Source: Tritrichomonas musculus
Taxonomy: Eukaryota; Parabasalia; Tritrichomonadida; Tritrichomonadidae
Direction: 5' to 3'
Assembly (NCBI GenBank): GCA_039105265.1
Contig: JAPFFF010000002.1
Span: 1,178,001-1,242,000 of the forward strand
Length of the DNA: 64,000 bases
The position numbers were made by a program, and so were the translations under genes. Positions 48,480 through 57,391 of this stretch are shown here, in pieces. Under the pieces are notes generated by a model. It was not told the origin of the DNA and searched no databases. It saw only the letters and a list, made by a program, of their open reading frames with translations. Numbering within the stretch: position 1 is the stretch's first letter; every line of letters starts with the position of its first letter.

Positions 48480-49958
48480 TTATGGTTTGAATTGGTCAAA
48501 GAAATTCTCACGCTTTTGGCTGTGTTTGGATTTTATTTTTGTATTGCGTTTGCGCCTACGAGGTGGCTCGATTGCCTCTGGCTCTGGCTCAACTTCCTCC
48601 TCATATTGAGAACTCAGTTCCTGTTCACTATATTCATCACTGCGCTCAGGAGGCATTTCATACTCAAATGTGGTGTCCATGATATTACCCTTGAATTGGG
48701 GTGTGAATTTCTCCCGATATGGTTTAAATGATTTACCGAATTTAACCGAACTGGAATGCTTTGGAGCTGATACCCTAGATGATACCCTAGATGAACGCTT
48801 AGGTGTTCTAGTATTGGAGTTGTCTTGAGATTCATATGAATACTGATCCCGATCGCGAGTTCTATCTCTAAGCCCTCTCTGTGAATCATCCCCGGAGGGG
48901 CTGAGAGGCTCGGCATGAAATGCCTCAGGAACGAAGTTCCGTTGTGCTGGATGTCCCTGTGAGTGCCTCTGCGATTGCTGTTGCGAATGCTGCTGCGAAT
49001 GCTGTAGCTTACGTCGTATATCAGTCATTGCGCGTTTCCCAACTCGATATTCTTGTAATGAACCATTTGTTTTTCGAACAACAACGGATTTCGTCCCTGG
49101 TCTCTTATCGGTGGACATATATACCCCATTTGGGCTAACCTTTGGCTGATTTCGCACCTCATTATCCCTATATTCAGCTTCACGTGGGTCATATTGATTT
49201 TGCTCATGATCGCTACTCTCACTAGCTTCATCACTCCTATCACTCCTAACCTCATCCCCGGAGGGGCTGAGAGCTCGCGCATCATCACTGCTGTACTCAT
49301 TAGATATAAGCTTTTTCCGAGGGTGATATGTTGTGTGCTTGTGATACCAATCCTTAGTCCTCCGCTTGAATGGGGAAGTCTCATCGTTGACCATAATCCT
49401 TTTACGAGGTGGGGATCTACCAAAAACTGCATCATTTGTGAATGAAAATTGTATGGGTTTTGGACCACTATCTGGCTGAGCTGTCTGATTCACCTGGAAT
49501 AGCGGAAGTTGTTCAAAGCAATATATGGTTGGTAACAGTAATGGGTTTGAATAAACCGATATCTCGAACCCTATTGGATGATCACCAGGTGATTTAGTTG
49601 TGTTTGCAAGAACTGTATCCTTGAAATATTTTCTGGGGTAGGCTATATATGAATTTGCTCTGAGTCTATTATTATTGGGTCCCCGAACTAGGATCATGCA
49701 ATAATCATTCACCGATGCCACAAATTTGGATCTCCAGATGTATGTAGGGACCTCTTCATACGAATTCATTGTGAATGTAGCTCCGACTTTATCAATCGTA
49801 TAGTCATGAACGACTGGTGGTGGAACTAAATCACGTGGGAAATATAATTTGGTAACCTTATCAACATCGAGATACACAGCTGATAAATATTTTGAGTATG
49901 GCAATTCGCGATATTGACCTGGTTTCATATTATAAACATCAAGGTATTCATCCTGCAT
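48480..49958 (-). CDS. Beta-rich N-terminal, serine/arginine-rich tail protein (element A)
   Basis: 492-residue ortholog of the B protein at 37131-38696. The N-terminal domain is nearly identical; the tail differs by insertions and deletions in the low-complexity part. Where B has a long spacer, A has a hairpin module encoding RNFVPEAFHAEPLSPSG (48890-48940). A second short hairpin repeat at 49256-49281 is shared with B, so it predates their split. Confidence 0.7.
   Translation of the reverse strand: MQDEYLDVYNMKPGQYRELPYSKYLSAVYLDVDKVTKLYFPRDLVPPPVVHDYTIDKVGATFTMNSYEEVPTYIWRSKFVASVNDYCMILVRGPNNNRLRANSYIAYPRKYFKDTVLANTTKSPGDHPIGFEISVYSNPLLLPTIYCFEQLPLFQVNQTAQPDSGPKPIQFSFTNDAVFGRSPPRKRIMVNDETSPFKRRTKDWYHKHTTYHPRKKLISNEYSSDDARALSPSGDEVRSDRSDEASESSDHEQNQYDPREAEYRDNEVRNQPKVSPNGVYMSTDKRPGTKSVVVRKTNGSLQEYRVGKRAMTDIRRKLQHSQQHSQQQSQRHSQGHPAQRNFVPEAFHAEPLSPSGDDSQRGLRDRTRDRDQYSYESQDNSNTRTPKRSSRVSSRVSAPKHSSSVKFGKSFKPYREKFTPQFKGNIMDTTFEYEMPPERSDEYSEQELSSQYEEEVEPEPEAIEPPRRRKRNTKIKSKHSQKRENFFDQFKP
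48890..48940. repeat. Hairpin module, same as at 25829-25885 but inverted
   Basis: CCCC-GGA-GGGG, GGCAT-GAA-ATGCC and GGAAC-GAA-GTTCC follow one another. In the gene's sense the sequence is almost the same as at 25829-25885, although the two host genes are unrelated and on opposite strands. Confidence 0.8.
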
Positions 49959-49996
49959 TTACCCAAAAATAAACTCCTATATGGGCCATACTGTGG

Positions 49997-50329
49997 TCAA
50001 TAGATTAGCAAGCATGATAGCACGAATGCATCGGGTTTTATCTCATTACCATACAGGTCTGTGAACCAGATTTTGAAATCCCGCTTGGTCCTATTGAGCA
50101 TCTCATATTTGCGATACTTGGTTTGCCGTCTGTTGGCTAGCATTATGAAGTGGTCACAGTATGGGTCGAATTCTACAATATCCGAGTGTACCATCAAATC
50201 ACCGATGATGGTCTTATTCAGGATAGCTCCCACATACTGCACTACGATGTACTTCTTATTGCGACTATATATGAAGTCCTCAGGTAGCTTAAACTCGGTG
50301 GTCTGTGTATGGAAATAGCGCTTTGGCAT
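49997..50329 (-). CDS. Small beta protein, candidate penton/minor capsid component (element A)
   Basis: 110 residues, practically identical to the B protein at 38735-39067 (one or two changes). Same signature KIWFTDLYGNEIKPDAFVLS at the end. Strong conservation suggests purifying selection before insertion. Confidence 0.65.
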   Translation of the reverse strand: MPKRYFHTQTTEFKLPEDFIYSRNKKYIVVQYVGAILNKTIIGDLMVHSDIVEFDPYCDHFIMLANRRQTKYRKYEMLNRTKRDFKIWFTDLYGNEIKPDAFVLSCLLIY

Positions 50330-50332
50330 TTA

Positions 50333-51559
50333 TTAGATAGCAAAGTACTGCTTATAGTCATCACCTAGTGATGCATAATTGGGTGCCACAAATCGGGTAT
50401 ACATAATGGGGACAGTTACGGTAGCTCGCTCATCATCAGTCTTAGGCGTTCGACCAGTTTTGGTTTTGGTATATGGAACATAGAACGCAGTTCCTGCTTG
50501 ATCATTATCATTCAACTGGAATCTATAATATGGCTTCAGTAGTTTACATTCGACGTTCCCATTATGGTATCTAATGAATTCGGCAATCTCATTGAACACA
50601 CGCCTCTGCTTCTCATGCTTCTTCTCAGTTTTGGATGTATCGTAATGGACCAATATGATATTCCCCTTGCGATAGCTCAGCAGACCATCCATTTGCATAT
50701 TATTTTTGACTCGCCGTAGCCGCCGTTGGCAATCCCTGATGTATCTCCATTCCAAATCTGGGTTGTGCTGCATTTGATTGGGTGTGTAGTATATCCACTT
50801 TGGTACCCTTGCTAGATACGGGTCATATTGGGTTCCATCACCTGGATAATTGGGATTGGGCATTCGTAGAGACCGATGTGGTGTGTTGTTATAGAAGTGT
50901 ACCATCTGTTGCATCAGGTATGGGTCTCCAATCCGACGATTATCTAAACCGAATGCATTACGGAGTGTCCTGATGGTTGCATCAACGATTTTGTGAGCGT
51001 TGCTGTGTTTGGATTTATCGACAATCACTGCATTGCGGTCAATCAACACATTTTTGGTACCTCTGTATTTATTTCTGGATGGATTGTAGCGGCCAAGTAT
51101 ATCAAGCACTTTGAGTAGGTTATTCTCACCATCGCATTTGATGGTATTGAATTTGAAGTCATCATATTTCTCAAGAATGATTTTGGTGTATGCAGTCTTG
51201 ATGGTATCAGCTAGTCTGTTCTTAAGTGGTTCCACGATTAGGTACCGCGTGTTGACATTCACCATGATGAGGTAAATGGTTTCATGGACTACCACGGACT
51301 CGGTTCCATCAGCCCTTGTAGTGTACTTCACAAACATCAAATCGACTTCCCAGCATCCGGGTTCCAATGAGAAATCCGGTTTTGAATAGGGACTGCATGA
51401 TTTCAATTTGAAGTCCTTCACGAATGGCTCATGATGAGTTTCTGGGTTGATGATGAACTGCGATGGGTCCAATTTCGATATCTTGGATTTGAATGGGTAC
51501 TTGAGCAGCGAATTGTACTTATTGTCGAATATCTTGAACGATTTCCTGTTGTCAGTCAT
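50333..51559 (-). CDS. rve-family integrase (element A)
   Basis: 408-residue ortholog of the B integrase, with the same core motifs: CWEVDLMFVKY, IKCDGENN, and KHSNAHKIVDATIRTLRNAFG. Differences gather in two loops (around GRYNPSRNKYRGTKN and NDNDQAGTAFYVPYTK). It looks whole. The start follows CTATTTTTGCACATTAA. Confidence 0.92.
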   Translation of the reverse strand: MTDNRKSFKIFDNKYNSLLKYPFKSKISKLDPSQFIINPETHHEPFVKDFKLKSCSPYSKPDFSLEPGCWEVDLMFVKYTTRADGTESVVVHETIYLIMVNVNTRYLIVEPLKNRLADTIKTAYTKIILEKYDDFKFNTIKCDGENNLLKVLDILGRYNPSRNKYRGTKNVLIDRNAVIVDKSKHSNAHKIVDATIRTLRNAFGLDNRRIGDPYLMQQMVHFYNNTPHRSLRMPNPNYPGDGTQYDPYLARVPKWIYYTPNQMQHNPDLEWRYIRDCQRRLRRVKNNMQMDGLLSYRKGNIILVHYDTSKTEKKHEKQRRVFNEIAEFIRYHNGNVECKLLKPYYRFQLNDNDQAGTAFYVPYTKTKTGRTPKTDDERATVTVPIMYTRFVAPNYASLGDDYKQYFAI

Positions 51560-51587
51560 TTAATGTGCAAAAATAGTGGTCTCAATC

Positions 51588-51665
51588 GGGACAGCAAAAT
51601 TGCTGTTCCAGGGAATTAGTGGTTATCTCCATGAAATCTGGGTCTGCGGGAAATCCCGTCGACCC
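51588..51665. repeat. Palindromic repeats upstream of the integrase gene of A
   Basis: The ACAGCAAAATTGCTGT palindrome (51588-51609) and a GCGGGAAATCCCGTCGACC segment stand where B has a different repeat (40335-40375). The same pair occurs in opposite orientation at 22433-22526, so these repeats have been exchanged between intergenic sites. Confidence 0.7.
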
Positions 51666-51670
51666 CATAT

Positions 51671-51903
51671 TTAGTGGTTATCGCTTGATAATTCAGCGAG
51701 CTCATTCTCGAGTTTGGCGACCTTCTCCTTCAGACTATTGATATCCTCAATCAGTGATTCACGAACGGCTAGTCCATTGCTACCCAGCATACCCCTTTGA
51801 TGTTATTGAGGTGGCCCTTATACATATAGCACTTCTCCTTGAGATCGTGTTTGATGCGCTTAAGCTCTGGAATCTCCTTCTTGTATTCACCCAATTCAGT
51901 CAT
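51671..51903 (-). pseudogene. Short coiled-coil protein region (element A), looks broken
   Basis: Counterpart of the B gene at 40392-40625 with nearly the same DNA sequence, and the same T-rich stretch before the start. It looks broken, with about one break. Confidence 0.6.
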
Positions 51904-51937
51904 TTAGATATGAAAAAAAGTGTTTTTTCAAGATTAA

Positions 51938-52165
51938 ATGTCATATGAGGAACGCCGTGTATTAAGAGATTCAAATGGGCTTACGTATTTCAATCACCTG
52001 GAACGTCACATGCGAAATAGGCGAACTATGAGTTGTACCAAACCCACAGTCCCAAAATATGAAGATAAGGGGTGTGTCGTGCATGACCCAATCATCAAGT
52101 CAACATCATCAACTCTACACCACTCACTCAATCACCAGGTAATCCCAAATAATTCCAAGATCTAA
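51938..52165 (+). CDS. Small basic protein, unknown (element A)
   Basis: 75-residue ortholog of the B gene at 40661-40888, with a handful of substitutions. The T-run GTTTTTTCAAGATTAA precedes the start. Conservation at the protein level supports a real gene despite its size. Confidence 0.65.
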   Translation: MSYEERRVLRDSNGLTYFNHLERHMRNRRTMSCTKPTVPKYEDKGCVVHDPIIKSTSSTLHHSLNHQVIPNNSKI

Positions 52166-52596
52166 TGCCTCAGGAGACTGTTCACTGCATCAGTACACTC
52201 ATTCACAGTACTGGTGAGCTGATTTATTTTTGTGGTGATCACGCCAATGGTGTTCTCCAGAGTGGTAATCCGTTTGGTGTATTCATCAACTGTTGATTGC
52301 AATGCATTGATGTCAGCTCGAATGCTTGCAAATTGGATCTCCACCAGGTTGTCATTATCGGCTGGCTTGGTGATCTTCTTGAGAAACACATTACTAGAGC
52401 CATCCTTGCCAGTGCGTTTGGTAATCCTGTACTCGCATTCGAGGGTGATTATTTTGTAGGTTTTATTGAGGTAATTGGTGGTCTTCTCATTGAACATATC
52501 CTTGTACTTCTGGTAGAACAGGTCGAACTCCTCTACTGAGTTGAATGTGCGTTGCTCCATCTTGTTATCATTAATAACCCTAATATCACAATTCAT
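52162..52596 (-). CDS. Protein with C-terminal coiled coil (element A)
   Basis: About 144 residues, ortholog of 40885-41346 of B. The ATG at 52596 is chosen because ATATTTTTGTCCGTTTTGAA precedes it. A lacks nine residues near the N-terminus that B has (GMKHIAQ region). The coiled coil end (TKRITTLENTIGVITTKINQ) is identical. Confidence 0.7.
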   Translation of the reverse strand: MNCDIRVINDNKMEQRTFNSVEEFDLFYQKYKDMFNEKTTNYLNKTYKIITLECEYRITKRTGKDGSSNVFLKKITKPADNDNLVEIQFASIRADINALQSTVDEYTKRITTLENTIGVITTKINQLTSTVNECTDAVNSLLRH

Positions 52597-52646
52597 TTCA
52601 AAACGGACAAAAATATATTCATATGTATGTGGATATTCTATGATGA

Positions 52647-52898
52647 TCAAACCTTGTCCAGTATGGATTTGCCTATATCATTAGCTTTGCTTACGTAATT
52701 GAGTCCAGTGCTGATGGTGTCTACAACTGGTCCAACACCTGGTATGAAGTCGGCGATTGGCTTGATCCTATTGATGATCCCCTTTCCAATATCAACTGCC
52801 CTTGGGATGTTGCGGATAACAGTTTGAGCTGCATTCTTGAGCTTACTGCCGACGTTCTTGAAAGCGTTCTTAATCTTCTTGAAGATGCCAATACCCAT
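52647..52898 (-). CDS. Small amphipathic protein, pVI/membrane-active-like (element A)
   Basis: 83-residue ortholog of the B gene at 41397-41648. The first ten residues MGIGIFKKIK and the last ones (IGKSILDKV) are the same, while the middle differs markedly (NIPRAVDIGKGIINRIKPIA). Divergence with preserved amphipathic character fits a membrane-active peptide. Confidence 0.65.
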   Translation of the reverse strand: MGIGIFKKIKNAFKNVGSKLKNAAQTVIRNIPRAVDIGKGIINRIKPIADFIPGVGPVVDTISTGLNYVSKANDIGKSILDKV

Positions 52899-52945
52899 TT
52901 GGTATATACAAAAATGTGATTTCAAGCTTTTTTCCAAGATACAAA

Positions 52946-54898
52946 ATGAGATACAGGAACGAAAGAGCTCACAATTTGAAATACGAGGTTGGGAATGTCA
53001 ATGACACATTCCAGAAGATGAGAAATATCATCAATGTGAATGATGGTACCAGAAGCTTCTCATTTAGAACTGTCGATTGCCATGACCAGCCAGCCCCATT
53101 TCACCAAGGCCAGTACTCACAGATTTCATTAACACATCCCGACCACTTCATTAGCGATATCGACAAAGGCTTCCTCACATTCCACATCAAACTCGATTTG
53201 CAACTGAACACCGATTTGGCCAAATTGCAAGAGATCAATGATCCAAATAACTTCTATAAACTGTTTGTCGGATTTAAGTCCTCGAACCAATTGTTTGACA
53301 GGCTCGAGATTCTCCATAACAATGTCAATGTCGGATATCAGCAAAATGAATGCATTCGCGAGGGCTTCCTATACTCAGTTTTGAAACCAGAGACTGAGAA
53401 GATGCGCCGCAGATTCGTTCACAGCTTATGGGAGAACATCAGCAATTACAGTCAAACTCATGCTGGTTCATACGTTAATCTCAATAGCTTCAAGGATGGT
53501 GGTAAGACCACAACCGAATTCGACTTGAATGTACCATTTGATGACTTGCTTGCATTACAGGCATTTGACTTATTCCCCAACGGGATCATTGGTGATTTAT
53601 CCATTAGATTCCAAGTCAGTCCAGCTGGTCTTGTTTGGGCTGCCATTGACCCATACACGGTTGCTGAAGCTAAGGCCTTCTTGGAAGATAATGATACTGT
53701 ATCCCCAGAGGAACTCGATAAACTCAAACAAATCAAAGCTCATGGACATCTCAAACATCAATTCACTCAAATCGGTAATGAGGCTATCATCCCAGGACCT
53801 GGTGATAATCCAAATCCACCATCTCCCGAACCAACACCAACTAAATATCAATTGAAGTATGAAGTTAGAGAACAATACGTATCTGCATCTGGAGGTGATT
53901 TCGATGATCTGATTGAAAATTGTTCATTAATCTTTGCATTTACAGATGAAGAGTTTACTGAACTTGGAATTGAAAAGACTGATGATAATAAAGCAATTTG
54001 CCAAGCTCATTATACCAAAGAACATGGTAAATTACCTCAACCATCACATGCAGGTCACGTTTACGTCAATTTCGTATCTAAAACCGAAGCTAATAAATTG
54101 ATGAGTGCTCATTACTCATCACAACCAGCAACACTCACTGTTAACCGAATGACCATCACTCTCTGTAAGTCCAACATGCAAGGCTATGGTGTTTGTGAAG
54201 CCACTCGTGCAAGCATTGAATCCATATTACGTGAAGGTCTAGTAATCCCATCTCAAAAGGTCGATTACCATGCATTCCCAATTGCAGCTGCCGCTAACGG
54301 AATCAAGTCTACATTGAATATCCCATTAATCAATGTCACAAGCATGTCATTGTTGTTCCCCAAGCATCACAATGATTTGACTGTATTTGAGAATCCGGTT
54401 TACCAAAACTGCTTTTTGAATATCGGTGGTAAGAACTTCCCAGATGAGAATGTCAGTACCATTGGTGCCAGATTCTTCGAAAGCCAATTAACTGCTGGAG
54501 ACCTCGATGGTATCACACTCCAATGTTCAAAGGAATTCGAAGATAGCTTCACCATGCCCAAGAACGATGAAAATGGTGTCCGATATCGCAATACATTGAG
54601 TGATGCCACATCATTTGTATTCAATGTCCAAACTGAACGTGCATCTGCTGGATACTGTTATGATGGCTTAGATGGTGGCAAAGGCAATATCCAAATTCAA
54701 GTCAATGGCCAACCAATATTCACTGGTGATAATGATACATATTACAAGATTATCGAACCAAGTGGAGCCATTGTTAGACCACCACCTGTCCAACTCTGTT
54801 TATGCAGAGACACCTACTTCAAGCTCTCACTTGATGGCCTTGAATATATCGATGATGAATCACCAGCTGGCTCACAAGTTGATCCAGAAATGGCATAA
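52946..54898 (+). CDS. Major capsid protein, double jelly-roll type (element A)
   Basis: 650 residues, ortholog of B 41695-43563. The two jelly-roll halves are nearly identical to B, but the segment about 255-395 is different, longer and carries a proline-rich linker (PGPGDNPNPPSPEPTPTK). This is probably an exposed loop or tower. The start follows TTTTTTCCAAGATACAAA. It looks whole. Confidence 0.9.
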   Translation: MRYRNERAHNLKYEVGNVNDTFQKMRNIINVNDGTRSFSFRTVDCHDQPAPFHQGQYSQISLTHPDHFISDIDKGFLTFHIKLDLQLNTDLAKLQEINDPNNFYKLFVGFKSSNQLFDRLEILHNNVNVGYQQNECIREGFLYSVLKPETEKMRRRFVHSLWENISNYSQTHAGSYVNLNSFKDGGKTTTEFDLNVPFDDLLALQAFDLFPNGIIGDLSIRFQVSPAGLVWAAIDPYTVAEAKAFLEDNDTVSPEELDKLKQIKAHGHLKHQFTQIGNEAIIPGPGDNPNPPSPEPTPTKYQLKYEVREQYVSASGGDFDDLIENCSLIFAFTDEEFTELGIEKTDDNKAICQAHYTKEHGKLPQPSHAGHVYVNFVSKTEANKLMSAHYSSQPATLTVNRMTITLCKSNMQGYGVCEATRASIESILREGLVIPSQKVDYHAFPIAAAANGIKSTLNIPLINVTSMSLLFPKHHNDLTVFENPVYQNCFLNIGGKNFPDENVSTIGARFFESQLTAGDLDGITLQCSKEFEDSFTMPKNDENGVRYRNTLSDATSFVFNVQTERASAGYCYDGLDGGKGNIQIQVNGQPIFTGDNDTYYKIIEPSGAIVRPPPVQLCLCRDTYFKLSLDGLEYIDDESPAGSQVDPEMA

Positions 54899-54940
54899 GA
54901 AATATGGCATTAGTGGTAAAAATATTTTTGCACTTTGGAA

Positions 54941-55561
54941 ATGTCTCTCCATAAGGCTAGAATTCTATCAAGTGAGAATGATGCGAGTGTTAAGCAAGAG
55001 CAGAATGTGAATATTAAGATCGCTGCGAATAGACCTCCACCAGTTCAACCGGTATCATACCCTCAAGTCCCACAGATGCAACCCCAAATGGGATACACGC
55101 AAAATGGCACACAGGATGCAAATTTTACTACAGCCTCGACAACTGGTCCATATCCATCAGTTGCTCCAATAAACAGTCCTCCGACCGATCGTTCATTAGA
55201 ACTTGACGGTGCAACCGGCTCAAGCTATGCTTGCGACACTGACGACTTGGGTACCAAAAATAAATTCCTCGAGATATTGCTGAATATCTATGAGACCAAT
55301 CCACTGAGGATGAACAACTATCTAGTGTGTCATAGCAACACGCTGATGGAGCTCATTAAGATACTCACTAAGGCTGACAAGGTTGAGCTGGTTATCAATG
55401 AGGACAGTGGGTGCACTGGTTGTGTTTCAAACTCGAAGTACATGAAAATTGATAAGATATTGGTGTCCAAAAACGGGGTATCCAATGAGTTGAAATATGG
55501 ATATAACCATGTATGGACCGAGCTCATAAGACACTCGATATCACTCAAAATTTGTATTTAA
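54941..55561 (+). CDS. Proline-rich N-terminal protein, unknown (element A)
   Basis: 206 residues, ortholog of B 43606-44226. N-terminal and C-terminal parts are practically the same; the junction (about residues 80-105) differs, with LELDGATGSSYACD in A, encoded by a hairpin CAAGC-TAT-GCTTG. Confidence 0.65.
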   Translation: MSLHKARILSSENDASVKQEQNVNIKIAANRPPPVQPVSYPQVPQMQPQMGYTQNGTQDANFTTASTTGPYPSVAPINSPPTDRSLELDGATGSSYACDTDDLGTKNKFLEILLNIYETNPLRMNNYLVCHSNTLMELIKILTKADKVELVINEDSGCTGCVSNSKYMKIDKILVSKNGVSNELKYGYNHVWTELIRHSISLKICI

Positions 55562-55571
55562 ATTTGCATAA

Positions 55572-55721
55572 ATGGCCACCGCAAGTGAAATCATTATGAA
55601 TATACTATTGGGATTGATATTGGTGACCAATGTAGTTGAACTGCTATTACTGGTATCGCTTACAGCTGAAGATGAACCACCTGAGCTGACTGATGAGCTG
55701 AGGCGCACACTATATGCCTAA
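55572..55721 (+). CDS. 49-residue one-pass membrane protein (element A)
   Basis: It starts MATASEIIMNILLGLILVTN and continues with the same hydrophobic span and charged tail as the B copy at 44237-44386. Same spacing to its neighbours. Confidence 0.75.
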   Translation: MATASEIIMNILLGLILVTNVVELLLLVSLTAEDEPPELTDELRRTLYA

Positions 55722-55740
55722 GAGCTTTATTTTTGATTAA

Positions 55741-56769
55741 ATGTTATATTACAAGCGCCTACAACCAACCCTTTTCGACTATACATCTATTGAATTATCA
55801 GACAGTTCCAGTGAAGACCCAATTGATTTTGATACATTCGATAGGTACCAGAAGCAGCAACCGGTATCCAAGAGATTTGATGTTAATGGGAGTTTCACTC
55901 CCACCCGCATCTTCGATGTTGACGCGGCTATGAGTGAGGCCTATTCCAAGAATAGGGATAAAATCACGAATGCATCCATAAGGCCAATCGCTAATGGGAT
56001 CTATGCGTGGTACAATACTTTGAATATATTGGTGGCATCACAAGGCAAAGGCAAGAGCCATACAGTAATTCGCGATATCATTCAAATGAGTAGACTCAAT
56101 AATGGGGGGTTCCACCTGATCGTGTATGTGAGTAAGAACGGTATTATAAATGATTCCACATTTGAATCTCAACGCGAGCTCATCAACTTACCCATTGAGG
56201 TCGTCGCTGATAGTAATGCAGAACGGTATTTGAAGGAGCTTGATCTATGGAAGGAGTTGTACGCTAAATACTCTAGCGCAGGCTCCGATGGAGCATATAA
56301 CAAATATAGCTCAGTTGGGAAGAGTGTGAACAATTCTACGAATTGCGGACCGAAGGTCTTAGATGAGTCCAAGCTGCAACAGATGTTTGAGTTCCTCCAT
56401 ATCAGCAAACTCGGGAAACCCAATGTACCACTCAACACCATAATCCTGTGTGAGGACTTCATTAAGAGCAAGCTGTTGAAATCAGCATACTTCACAAACT
56501 ATATCACCCAGTTGCGTCATAAAAACTCAATCGTATACATCAACATCCAGTTCTTCAAGGGTGTGCCAACCGATTACAAAAATAACTGCACATCATTCTT
56601 CATATTCAATGGGTTCTCACGGCAGAAACTCAATTACATATATCAACAGGTGAGCATACCTTGTGAGTTCGAGGAGTTGTGGCAAAAATATAGGACATTA
56701 TCTGGACATGATTTCATATTGGTGAACACAGTTGAACATGATATGCAAGTGGTGTATTCAAAGGTTTAG
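55741..56769 (+). CDS. FtsK/HerA-type genome-packaging ATPase (element A)
   Basis: 342 residues, with Walker A ASQGKGKSH and Walker B NTIILCED as in B. It has two inserts relative to B: NGSFTPTRIFDV near residue 50, encoded by a GGGAGT-TTC-ACTCCC hairpin, and a segment near 180-215 with three hairpins. The catalytic blocks are unaffected. It looks whole. Confidence 0.92.
   Translation: MLYYKRLQPTLFDYTSIELSDSSSEDPIDFDTFDRYQKQQPVSKRFDVNGSFTPTRIFDVDAAMSEAYSKNRDKITNASIRPIANGIYAWYNTLNILVASQGKGKSHTVIRDIIQMSRLNNGGFHLIVYVSKNGIINDSTFESQRELINLPIEVVADSNAERYLKELDLWKELYAKYSSAGSDGAYNKYSSVGKSVNNSTNCGPKVLDESKLQQMFEFLHISKLGKPNVPLNTIILCEDFIKSKLLKSAYFTNYITQLRHKNSIVYINIQFFKGVPTDYKNNCTSFFIFNGFSRQKLNYIYQQVSIPCEFEELWQKYRTLSGHDFILVNTVEHDMQVVYSKV
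55888..55902. repeat. Hairpin insert GGGAGT-TTC-ACTCCC in the A ATPase gene
   Basis: A perfect 6-bp hairpin with loop TTC, in frame, flanked by a duplicated TTTGATGT/TTCGATGT, which suggests that the insertion duplicated a few flanking bases. Confidence 0.75.
56262..56362. repeat. Hairpin insert cluster in the A ATPase gene
   Basis: GCTCC-GAT-GGAGC (56282-56294), CAATTC-TAC-GAATTG (56331-56345) and GACC-GAA-GGTC (56348-56358) stand in a segment where the B gene is shorter. TAAATACTCTAG / AAATATAGCTC flank the first hairpin as an imperfect duplication (KYSSAG / KYSSVG). Confidence 0.75.
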
Positions 56770-57245
56770 GCAAAATCTGGGTCGGCATCCAATACCAAAT
56801 CCTGATGCTTGCCGATGAATACATCAGGTTCTGCAATATCGTATTTTTCACGTAATTTGGCGATGAGATCCTTGGTATTTATATTGGTTCTCTCAATCGA
56901 GTAGTTGTAATACGGGTATTCCTTGTATTCCTGCTTTTCGGTATTCCCATTTACGAAGAACTCCTGCATGTTGACACTCAATTTGCGTCTACTATTGGAT
57001 GTCAATTTGACAAATTCAAGGCTCATCTCCTTGAGCTTATTAGGGTAGAATCTAATGGTTTCAGTATCATTCTGGAGTGATACATATAGGACCTTCGCGA
57101 GGTACAATGAGTTCTTCAAGTTGAATGGGAACTTGTCACATAATATCGCGAAATTGCATTGTGCAAATTCATCAGGCTTTGGCAATAGGGTTACTAGTGT
57201 GTTGATGTATTCGTAGACATTGGAGTAGCTTGGAGTGGCTTCCAT
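56766..57245 (-). CDS. Conserved 159-residue protein, unknown (element A)
   Basis: Ortholog of B 45392-45871, start MEATPSYSNVYEYINTLVTL after GATTTTTTATCGCATCCCAA. It is the last gene of A before the right terminal repeat; the further genes that B has on this side are absent. Confidence 0.7.
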   Translation of the reverse strand: MEATPSYSNVYEYINTLVTLLPKPDEFAQCNFAILCDKFPFNLKNSLYLAKVLYVSLQNDTETIRFYPNKLKEMSLEFVKLTSNSRRKLSVNMQEFFVNGNTEKQEYKEYPYYNYSIERTNINTKDLIAKLREKYDIAEPDVFIGKHQDLVLDADPDFA

Positions 57246-57391
57246 TTGGGATGCGATAAAAAATCAATATTCAAATATAAAAATAGGTTTTCCCAAATTC
57301 ATCTGGGTACCAAATATGGAATATTTTTGTCTGTCATGGTCTGTGTCGCCATCGGTCTGTTCCATAAGTGGTCCCATAAGTGGTCCATAAG
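57246..57391. other. Non-coding subterminal DNA of A
   Basis: Between the last gene and the right terminal repeat. It contains GGTCCATAAGTGG-type short repeats like those on the left side of A. No gene. Confidence 0.6.
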
